DNA from: Croceibacterium sp. TMG7-5b_MA50
GTDB lineage: Bacteria; Pseudomonadota; Alphaproteobacteria; Sphingomonadales; Sphingomonadaceae
DNA: 64,000 bases
Assembly: GCF_039830145.1 (NCBI RefSeq)
Contig: NZ_CP156082.1
Span: 700,001-764,000, forward strand
Reading direction: 5' to 3'
Under the pieces are notes generated by a model. The model searched no databases and was not told the DNA's origin. It was given only the letters and a program-made list of their open reading frames with translations. The stretch's first letter is position 1. Each line of letters starts with the position of its first letter. The position numbers and the translations under genes are program-made. Of this stretch, positions 57,692 to 64,000 are shown piece after piece.

Positions 57692-59494
57692 TCACTCAGT
57701 CAGCCGCTCCGTCGCCTGAGCCAGCGCTACATACAACCGTCCCATGTCGCTGGAGAGCAGCGCCACGGCGAGCGCATTGCCCGCGCGGGTAGCCAGTACC
57801 TCCCGCAGCAATACCTCGAAATCATGGCAGTAATTGTCGGCGGATTCGCTGAATGCGGCATCGCTGTCGTGCAGGCTCGCCACGCGATTGGCTGCGGCAT
57901 CGTCGAGCAGGCGGACAGCGCGGCGGGTGAAGCGGCTGCTGTCGCCCGAAAGATAGGCGTTCCAATCGGCATCCTCGATCTCGCCGGCGAAGGCGCGTGT
58001 GAGGTCGATCGATTCGCTCTGCAGCCGATTCACAATGTCGGTCATGGTTGCCGCGAGATGGCCATCCATGCGGGCAAGCGCCTGTTCGCGCGCGGTGGCG
58101 ATGCGGTGTTCCAGCGCCTGCGCCAAAGTCTCGACTTCCGCCATGGTGGCGGCGAGTTGGGTGCTGACGGCGCCGGCGCCGGCTTCCGCATGGGCGGGCA
58201 GGGCGGAGAGGCGCTGTTCGAGCAGGTCGATCTGTTCCAGGGTGGCGGACCCTTCGCCGCGCGCACTGGCGAGGCGGGCAACGACTGCCTCCCCGCGTTC
58301 GACCAGCCGTTCGACCTGCGCCACATGCTCCTGCTGGCGGCGGGCGATCTCGGCATCGAGCATCTCGAACTGCTCGCGTAGCATGATGGTGGCGCCGGTC
58401 TGCCGTTCGGCCGCCTCGGCGTCGCGCGCCTGTCGTTCGGCATCGAACGATGCATGACGCTCCGCCGCCTCCGTATCGCGCTGGTGCGCTTCCTCGTGCA
58501 ATGCAGCCAGTCGCTCGCGCCCCGCTTCCGCGAGTTGCTGGTCGAGCCGACCGACACGGCTCAAAGTATCGCCCATGCGCTCCTCAAATTCGGCAAGTGC
58601 CCGGTTCCAGGCCTCGCCCGCCTCGCTTTCGCTGGCGCGGAGGCCGGCGGTGAAGCCGCGGGAGCGATCCTCCAGGCTCGCCATGCGATCCTCGGCAATG
58701 CCGGCAAGCTGGTCGGTCTGGCGAGTGAGTTCGGCGATGGTGCCGTCCAGTGCAGCGCGCAGGCTGGCGATCTCCGCCTCGCTTTCCTCTCCGCTCGCGC
58801 CTAGCCGCTCAATTGCGTGGGTCAACGTGTCGACCTGCTCGCCCGCCGCCTGCCCGGCCAAGCCGATGCGATTGGTGAGGTCGCGCATCGCTGCGGCGAG
58901 CACCGGCAGGTCGTTGCGGACCTTCTCCATGTTCGCGGCCGCGCTGCTGCTGATCCGGCCGATCGTCTGCAGTTCGGCGGCGTTGTGGCCGATCAGCGTC
59001 TGCAACTGTTCGGCGCTGCCTGACAGCCTCTCCACCGCGACGCGGCCCAGGCTCTCAAGGTCGCGGGATTGCCCCGCCACGAAATCTCGGGCGAGGCTGA
59101 GTTCACGGTTCACGGTGGCGAGGCGCTGTTCCAACGCCGCCGCCTCGGCATGCAGGCTCTGCGCCGCATGGCCGAAGCGGCGCGCTTCCCGTCGGCTGCC
59201 ATGCATGGCGATCAGCCAAAGGGCGGCGATCAGCACCAGCGGGATCGACCATTCGGCGATCATTCCGGCCCAGGTCGCACGCGGTGCGGCAGGCGACAGG
59301 TGTGGTACGTTCGCCCAGACGAAGAAGCCCGTCCATGCCGCCGCGGCAAGCAGCGCCAGCATCAGCGGCCAGGTAGAGCCCGAGCCGGCATCGGCTTCGA
59401 CCCCGTCATCCTGTTCCCAGACAGGTGCGTAGCCAGGCTCGATCATGTTGGGCGTCGGCTCCGGCGCCTGCGCGTCGTTCAATCTGCTGGCCAT
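57692..59494 (-). CDS. Large membrane-anchored coiled-coil protein, unknown
   Basis: I do not recognise this 600-residue protein. A proline-rich, acidic N terminus precedes two transmembrane helices (about 41-61 and 82-97). A long Glu/Arg/Ala/Gln heptad-rich stretch (about 105-500) then looks like a continuous coiled coil. The last ~95 residues look globular. There is no HAMP or methyl-accepting signature. ATG 59494 is used; an ATG six codons earlier is possible. It could be an envelope-organising scaffold, but that is speculation. Confidence 0.75.
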   Translation of the reverse strand: MASRLNDAQAPEPTPNMIEPGYAPVWEQDDGVEADAGSGSTWPLMLALLAAAAWTGFFVWANVPHLSPAAPRATWAGMIAEWSIPLVLIAALWLIAMHGSRREARRFGHAAQSLHAEAAALEQRLATVNRELSLARDFVAGQSRDLESLGRVAVERLSGSAEQLQTLIGHNAAELQTIGRISSSAAANMEKVRNDLPVLAAAMRDLTNRIGLAGQAAGEQVDTLTHAIERLGASGEESEAEIASLRAALDGTIAELTRQTDQLAGIAEDRMASLEDRSRGFTAGLRASESEAGEAWNRALAEFEERMGDTLSRVGRLDQQLAEAGRERLAALHEEAHQRDTEAAERHASFDAERQARDAEAAERQTGATIMLREQFEMLDAEIARRQQEHVAQVERLVERGEAVVARLASARGEGSATLEQIDLLEQRLSALPAHAEAGAGAVSTQLAATMAEVETLAQALEHRIATAREQALARMDGHLAATMTDIVNRLQSESIDLTRAFAGEIEDADWNAYLSGDSSRFTRRAVRLLDDAAANRVASLHDSDAAFSESADNYCHDFEVLLREVLATRAGNALAVALLSSDMGRLYVALAQATERLTE

Positions 59495-59658
59495 GCTGTG
59501 TCCGCTTTCCATCGCGGGTATGTAGCACAGGACGACGTGGGACGGCACCCGCCTTGGCCCGAAATGCCGGGGATAGTCGCCGCAAGCATTGCCCCTGCCG
59601 GCGCGGATTGGCAGGGATCGGTGCATGATTGTCCAATCTCTGAGACCCTGCTGACCTG

Positions 59659-60831
59659 ATGCGCACCGCGATCCTGACCGTCTTGTCCCCGCCGGATCAC
59701 GGACCGGCCGGCCGCCAAGTGCGGCCGCTCGCCTTGCAGCAACTCGCCTTTGCTGCCGCGGTCGGCTGCGGGCAGGTGATCGTGCTGTCGGAGCGCGAGG
59801 GGGCGGAGACGCAGATCCTGACCGAGCGGGCGCGCACTCTGGGCCTCGTGCTGCGGTTCGTCAGGGACGCCCACGGCCTGCTCGGCGCCGTCAGCGCAAG
59901 CGAAGAGGTGCTGGTGGTCGCGGCCGAGCTGCTGCCGGAGGCGCCGGAGATCGCCCCGCTGCTGCAACGGGCGCCTGCGATCTTGACCCTGCCGGCCGGT
60001 GGTACGGTGGAGCGGGGGTTTGAGCGGATCGATGGCGATCACGCCTGGGCCGGCGTGGCGCTGCTGCCGGGCAGTCTCGTGGAGCGGCTGGCAGATCTGC
60101 CGCCTGATTGCGATGCCGCCGCCGCGCTGCTGCGCATTGCGCTGCAGGCAGGTGCGCGGCAGCAGGCGCTGGAACCACGGCTGGTGCTGGACGGAACCTG
60201 GTCGCTTCTGCCCGGCGGACGCGCGCGTCGCCTTTCGGGGGAGGCGTGGCTCCGGCGGCAGCTACATTGGCGTGGGCGGCAGGATGTGACCGGCCGCGCT
60301 GCCAGCGCCATCATCGGCCGCTGGCTTGATCCGCTGCTCTATCGCGGTGCGGAGGCAAGCGGCGCGCGTGCACTGGCGATTGTCCTCCTAGGGGCGGCGC
60401 TGCTGCTGCCATTGGCGGGAGCGCCGGCCTGGGGTCTTGCCGCGCTGGTACCGGCCGTGTTGCTGAGCGATATCGGCGATCGGCTGCGACGCATGGCTGC
60501 GGGCCCATTCGCGCCGACGATGCCGACAACACGGCTGGCGCCGCTGCAGGAAGTTGCGGTGGATCTGGCCCTGTTGGGGGGTGTCGCCAGTGCCATTCCC
60601 GGCGGGTGGATGGACCGGCTGTTCCCGCCTCTGGTCCTGCTGGCCGCGTTGCATCTGCCGGGTGCGATGGCGCGGCCCTGGCAGATTGGCTGGCTTGGAG
60701 ACAGGTTGGCGCTGGCCGCCATACTGGCCCTTGGCACGGCGCTGTCCCTGACGCAGCCGCTGACCATGGTTCTGGCGTTGGCACTGCTGGTGGGCGACCG
60801 CGCGGTGGCGATGCGCGGATCAGCAGAATAG
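59659..60831 (+). CDS. Unrecognised two-part protein: nucleotidyltransferase-like domain plus membrane domain
   Basis: This 390-residue protein has an alpha/beta N-terminal half (about 1-200) and a C-terminal half with roughly five hydrophobic helices. The layout recalls bifunctional inositol-phosphate cytidylyltransferase/CDP-alcohol phosphotransferase enzymes. However, the glycine-rich nucleotide loop and the D-x2-DG-x2-AR signature are missing; only SDIGDRLRR and an Asp near LQEVAVD remain in comparable places. It may be a decayed or inactive relative, or unrelated. It is divergent from the coiled-coil gene. Confidence 0.6.
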   Translation: MRTAILTVLSPPDHGPAGRQVRPLALQQLAFAAAVGCGQVIVLSEREGAETQILTERARTLGLVLRFVRDAHGLLGAVSASEEVLVVAAELLPEAPEIAPLLQRAPAILTLPAGGTVERGFERIDGDHAWAGVALLPGSLVERLADLPPDCDAAAALLRIALQAGARQQALEPRLVLDGTWSLLPGGRARRLSGEAWLRRQLHWRGRQDVTGRAASAIIGRWLDPLLYRGAEASGARALAIVLLGAALLLPLAGAPAWGLAALVPAVLLSDIGDRLRRMAAGPFAPTMPTTRLAPLQEVAVDLALLGGVASAIPGGWMDRLFPPLVLLAALHLPGAMARPWQIGWLGDRLALAAILALGTALSLTQPLTMVLALALLVGDRAVAMRGSAE

Positions 60832-60835
60832 CAGA

Positions 60836-60863
60836 ACGGCCCGGGCTGCGAAGCCCGAGCCGT
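60836..60863. terminator. Bidirectional hairpin between convergent genes
   Basis: An interrupted stem (ACGGC-x-CGGGCT / AGCCCG-x-GCCGT, one mismatch, GCGA loop) sits in the 40-bp gap between the 59.7-60.8 kb gene and gltA. It could stop both transcripts. There is no T tract. Confidence 0.45.
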
Positions 60864-60871
60864 CTGGTCGG

Positions 60872-62158
60872 TCAGCGCTGGCCGACCGGTACGTAATCGC
60901 GCTGCGTCGGCCCGGTGTAGAGCTGGCGCGGACGGCCGATGACCTGTGCGGGATCGCTGATCATCTCGTTCCACTGCGCCACCCAGCCGACGGTGCGGGC
61001 GAGGGCGAACAGCACGGTGAACATGGTCGTCGGGAAGCCGATCGCCGACAGGATCACGCCCGAATAGAAGTCAACGTTGGGGAACAACTTCTTTTCGATG
61101 AAATAATCATCGTTCAGCGCCATCTCCTCCAGCCGCAGCGCGGTCTCGAATACCGGATCGGTGACGTTCAGCGCCTCGAACACCTCGCGTACGGTCTTCT
61201 GCATCACGGTCGCGCGCGGATCGTAGTTCTTGTACACGCGGTGCCCGAAACCCATCAGGCGGAACGGGTCGTTCTTGTCCTTCGCCCGCTCGATGTAGTG
61301 CGGGATCTTGTCAGGCGTGCCGATCTCCCGCAGCATTTCCAGCGCCGCCTCGTTCGCGCCGCCATGCGCCGGGCCCCATAGGCAAGCGATGCCCGCCGCC
61401 ATGCAGGCGAACGGATTGGCGCCGGAGGAACCCGCCAGCCGCACAGTGGAGGTGGACGCGTTCTGCTCGTGATCAGCGTGCAGGATGAAGATGCGATCCA
61501 TCGCCTTCTCCACCGCCGGGATCACTTCGTATTCCTCGGCCGGTACGCCGAAGGTCATCTGCAGGAAGTTCGCCGTGTAGCTGAGCGAGTTCTTCGGCTG
61601 CATGAAGGGCTGACCAATGGAATACTTGTACGCCATTGCCGCAATAGTCGGCATCTTCGCGATCAGCCGGTGGCTGCTGATCCGGCGGTGTTCCGGGTCG
61701 GCGATATCGGTGCTGTCATGATAGAACGCCGACAGTGCACCAACGACACCGCACATGATCGCCATCGGGTGCGCGTCCCGGCGGAAGCCCTGGTAGAAGC
61801 GCGACAGCTGCTCATGCAGCATGGTGTGACGGCTGATCGTGTAGGTGAAGCTGTCCAGCTCTTGCTGGCTCGGCAGCTCGCCATTCAGCAGCAGGTACGA
61901 CACTTCCATGAAGCTGGACTGTTCCGCCAGCTGCCCGATGGGATAGCCGCGGTGCAGCAGGATGCCCTCGTCACCGTCGATGTAGGTCAGCGCGCTCTCG
62001 CACGAAGCCGTGGACTTGTAGCCCGGATCGAAGGTGAACATGCCCGTCTGGCCGTACATCTTGCGGATGTCGACCACGTCCGGGCCGGTGGTGCCGTGCA
62101 TGATGGGAAGGTCAAAATCGGACCCGCCGATTGTGAGCTTTGCCTGCTTGTCCGCCAA
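60872..62158 (-). CDS. gltA: Citrate synthase
   Basis: GltA condenses acetyl-CoA with oxaloacetate, the entry to the TCA cycle. The 428-residue type II (hexameric-form) protein has [25 protein letters not shown] and the catalytic Asp in NVDFYSG. No ATG is available. I chose TTG 62158 because AAGGAG lies seven bases upstream and the product then begins M-A-D-K-Q-A-K-L; a TTG 12 codons earlier would overlap the gltX stop and has no ribosome-binding site. It follows gltX by 32 bp. Confidence 0.96.
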   Translation of the reverse strand: MADKQAKLTIGGSDFDLPIMHGTTGPDVVDIRKMYGQTGMFTFDPGYKSTASCESALTYIDGDEGILLHRGYPIGQLAEQSSFMEVSYLLLNGELPSQQELDSFTYTISRHTMLHEQLSRFYQGFRRDAHPMAIMCGVVGALSAFYHDSTDIADPEHRRISSHRLIAKMPTIAAMAYKYSIGQPFMQPKNSLSYTANFLQMTFGVPAEEYEVIPAVEKAMDRIFILHADHEQNASTSTVRLAGSSGANPFACMAAGIACLWGPAHGGANEAALEMLREIGTPDKIPHYIERAKDKNDPFRLMGFGHRVYKNYDPRATVMQKTVREVFEALNVTDPVFETALRLEEMALNDDYFIEKKLFPNVDFYSGVILSAIGFPTTMFTVLFALARTVGWVAQWNEMISDPAQVIGRPRQLYTGPTQRDYVPVGQR

Positions 62159-62190
62159 AGCGCGTCTCCTTGCGTCGTAGGTGTATTCGT

Positions 62191-63645
62191 TCAAACCATC
62201 CGTGCCGCCTGCGCGTCGATCCGGGCGAGGCTTTCGTCCCGTCCAAGCAGCGCCAGCACATCGAAAATCCCCGGGGAGGTGGTCTGCCCGGTCAGCGCCG
62301 CGCGGAGCGGTTGCGCCAGCTTGCCGAGGCCGATTGCTTTCCCTTCCGCCAGACTCTTGAGGTCCGTTTCGAGCGCTTCCGTAGTCCAGTCCGGCAGCGC
62401 GCGCAAACGATCCGCGATTTCAGCAAGCAGGTCGCGCGCGGTATCGTCCAGCAGCGCCTCGGCCTTCTCCGTCAGGGTGAGGGGATGGGTCGCGAACAGG
62501 AAAGCGGCGCCCGCTGCCAGCTCATCCAGATCCTTTGCCCTCGGCGTCAGCACCGGCATGGCTCTCGCCAGCAGCGATGCGCCACTCTCCGTCATCGCAT
62601 CACCGCCCAGGCGCGGTGCGACCAGATCCGTCAGCCGGTTATCGTCGGCCTGCCGGATGTAATGAGCATTCATGCTTTGCAGCTTTTTAAGGTCAAAGCG
62701 GCTCGGGCTGCGACCCACATGGGCGAGATCGAACAGGGCGATCGCCTCCTCTTGCGTGAATTCCTCCTTGTCACCATGGCCCCAGCCGAGCCGCAGCAGA
62801 TAGTTGAAGAGCGCTTCGGGCAGAATGCCAAGCTCGTCTCGATAGGCGTCGACACCGGTGGCGCCATGCCGCTTGGACATCTTCGCCCCGTCGCTGCCAT
62901 GGATCAGCGGAATGTGCGCATAGACCGGATCGGGCCAGCCACCCTCGATCTGATCCATCGCACGCATGATCGGTAGCTGCCGGAATGCATTGTTGAGATG
63001 GTCGTCGCCGCGAATGACATGGGTGACGCCCATGTCATGGTCGTCCACCACCACCGCCAGCATGTAGGTCGGCGTACCGTCCGTGCGCAGCAACACGAAA
63101 TCGTCAAGTTCCGCGTTCCGGACAGTCACGCGACCCTGCACGGCATCGTCGATCACCGTCTCGCCATCTCGCGGAGCCTTCAGGCGGACCACGAAGGGCG
63201 CACCAGCGGGAGCGTCCGCAGGGTCCCGGTCGCGCCAGCGGCCATCATAGCGTAGCGGTTGCTTTGCGGCGCGCTGCGCCGCCCGCATCTGTTCCAGCTC
63301 CTCCGCCGTGGCATAGCACCGATAGGCATGTCCGGCGGCGAGCAATTGCTGCGCAACCTCCGCATGGCGCGCCACGCGAGCGGACTGGTATACTGGTTCA
63401 TTGTCGAAGGTGAGGCCAAGCCAATCAAGGCCATCCAGAATGGCCTCGATCGCCTCGGGCGTGGAGCGTTTGAGATCGGTATCCTCAATTCGCAGCAGCA
63501 CGCGGCCGCCATGGTGGCGCGCGAACAGCCAGTTAAACAGCGCGGTACGCGCGCCGCCAATATGCAGGAAACCGGTGGGCGATGGTGCAAAGCGCGTTAC
63601 CACCAACCCGGCGGCTTCACTGCCTGTCACACTCCCGCTTGCCAT
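62191..63645 (-). CDS. gltX: Glutamyl-tRNA synthetase
   Basis: This class I synthetase charges tRNA-Glu. The 484-residue protein has the HIGH-type motif HIGG in [20 protein letters not shown] (18-37), the KMSKS-type KMSKRHG and the [15 protein letters not shown] block. The ATG at 63645 gives normal length. It is transcribed with gltA and divergently from comEC across 30 bp. Confidence 0.96.
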   Translation of the reverse strand: MASGSVTGSEAAGLVVTRFAPSPTGFLHIGGARTALFNWLFARHHGGRVLLRIEDTDLKRSTPEAIEAILDGLDWLGLTFDNEPVYQSARVARHAEVAQQLLAAGHAYRCYATAEELEQMRAAQRAAKQPLRYDGRWRDRDPADAPAGAPFVVRLKAPRDGETVIDDAVQGRVTVRNAELDDFVLLRTDGTPTYMLAVVVDDHDMGVTHVIRGDDHLNNAFRQLPIMRAMDQIEGGWPDPVYAHIPLIHGSDGAKMSKRHGATGVDAYRDELGILPEALFNYLLRLGWGHGDKEEFTQEEAIALFDLAHVGRSPSRFDLKKLQSMNAHYIRQADDNRLTDLVAPRLGGDAMTESGASLLARAMPVLTPRAKDLDELAAGAAFLFATHPLTLTEKAEALLDDTARDLLAEIADRLRALPDWTTEALETDLKSLAEGKAIGLGKLAQPLRAALTGQTTSPGIFDVLALLGRDESLARIDAQAARMV

Positions 63646-63675
63646 TGACGCTTCTGTCCTTTTCAACCCGTTGTC

Positions 63676-64000
63676 ATGGCACCTTTGCACCTTCCTGCGA
63701 TTCCGATCGGCGAGGACGAGGGCATTGCTGCGTTGCAGCAGCCGCATTGGCGAAAGCGGCTGCGCTTGTCCAGCATGGCCGAGAACAGCGCAGATGCTAC
63801 CGAGCGATTCCTGACACAGGCGGGCTTCGACCGCGCCCCGTGGCTGGCCATAGCGATAATCACAGGCATTGCATGCTGGTTCGCCGCTGATGGGCCCGGT
63901 TGGTGGGTGGCGGCGATCGCCGGCGGATTGCTGCTCGGCTCTGGCGCGATCGCGATGTGGCGTGGCGAGAGCGGCCGTTACCACCTGATGTCCGCCTGCA
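63676..64000 (+). CDS. comEC: ComEC/Rec2 competence protein, N-terminal fragment
   Basis: Only the first 108 codons are inside the window. After a ~40-residue N terminus, [27 protein letters not shown] is the typical entry of sphingomonad ComEC proteins into the first helices, and more helices follow. ComEC forms the inner-membrane channel for DNA uptake. The divergent position next to gltX supports the call. The conserved channel and metallo-beta-lactamase-like regions lie beyond the window end. Confidence 0.75.
   Translation, partial: MAPLHLPAIPIGEDEGIAALQQPHWRKRLRLSSMAENSADATERFLTQAGFDRAPWLAIAIITGIACWFAADGPGWWVAAIAGGLLLGSGAIAMWRGESGRYHLMSAC

Overview
This window is one continuous, gene-dense piece of chromosome from a G+C-rich alphaproteobacterium. 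It is most likely a member of the Sphingomonadales, in the Erythrobacteraceae/Sphingomonadaceae range. Four features point there: a CcrM-type GANTC adenine methyltransferase; a full 14-subunit nuo operon followed by birA, coaX, rnj and a DUF1467 gene; the comEC/gltX/gltA arrangement; and a tiny aa3-oxidase subunit IV gene in front of a three-gene pnt operon together with a TIGR02300 (FYDLN acid) gene. I see no insertion sequence, prophage, CRISPR array, integrase or plasmid function. No gene-free stretch exceeds 300 bases. The longest are about 272 bp before the OmpA-family gene, 273 bp before nuoA, 221 bp between nuoF and nuoG, and 186 bp before ccrM.

Layout. 1-3.1 kb: tpiA, secG, pyrG. 3.2-8.1 kb: a periplasmic PQQ-type sugar dehydrogenase, rnhB, the cell-cycle methyltransferase ccrM with a dense regulatory leader, folP and a lipoprotein. 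8.2-9.6 kb: an NtrC-family AAA+ regulator with an altered GAFTGA loop. 9.8-13.2 kb: aa3-oxidase subunit IV, pntAA-pntAB-pntB and a coupled lipoprotein. 13.2-17.4 kb: an Asp/Glu racemase-like gene, dgt, an entericidin-like lipoprotein, an EamA transporter and an OmpA-family protein. 17.4-20.4 kb: aroA, a small membrane protein and cmk on the minus strand, then a TIGR02300 gene and tRNA-Ala(GGC). 20.5-24.2 kb: ffh, rpsP, rimM, trmD, rplS (SRP and the classic trmD operon). 24.2-37.2 kb: a dipeptidyl-peptidase IV-like enzyme, asd, a GFA protein, an alpha/beta hydrolase, rsmB, a TPR protein, rppH, a YdjM-like protein, photolyase, an SDR, purF and thiolase. 37.5-56.4 kb: nuoA-N with three extra small membrane-protein genes, then birA, coaX, rnj and DUF1467. 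56.4-64 kb: a KgtP/ProP-like MFS transporter, a large coiled-coil membrane protein, an unrecognised two-part protein, gltA, gltX and the start of comEC.

How it fits together. Much of the window serves central metabolism and respiration: complex I, the proton-translocating transhydrogenase, citrate synthase, triosephosphate isomerase and thiolase. The rest is mainly translation, secretion and envelope functions (ffh, the rpsP operon, secG, rsmB, gltX) and nucleotide, amino-acid or cofactor synthesis (pyrG, purF, dgt, aroA, asd, folP, coaX, birA). Genes are packed with 1-4 base overlaps, including palindromic CATG and CTAG overlaps between opposing genes.

The least ordinary parts are these: the ccrM leader (seven GANTC sites, a perfect DnaA box and a GANTC-bearing inverted repeat in about 165 bp); three small membrane proteins embedded in the nuo operon; the GAFAGA variant regulator; a hairpin that contains the rimM ribosome-binding site; and a two-part protein that looks like a decayed cytidylyltransferase/CDP-alcohol transferase. 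All functional assignments come from motifs read by eye. No database search was run.
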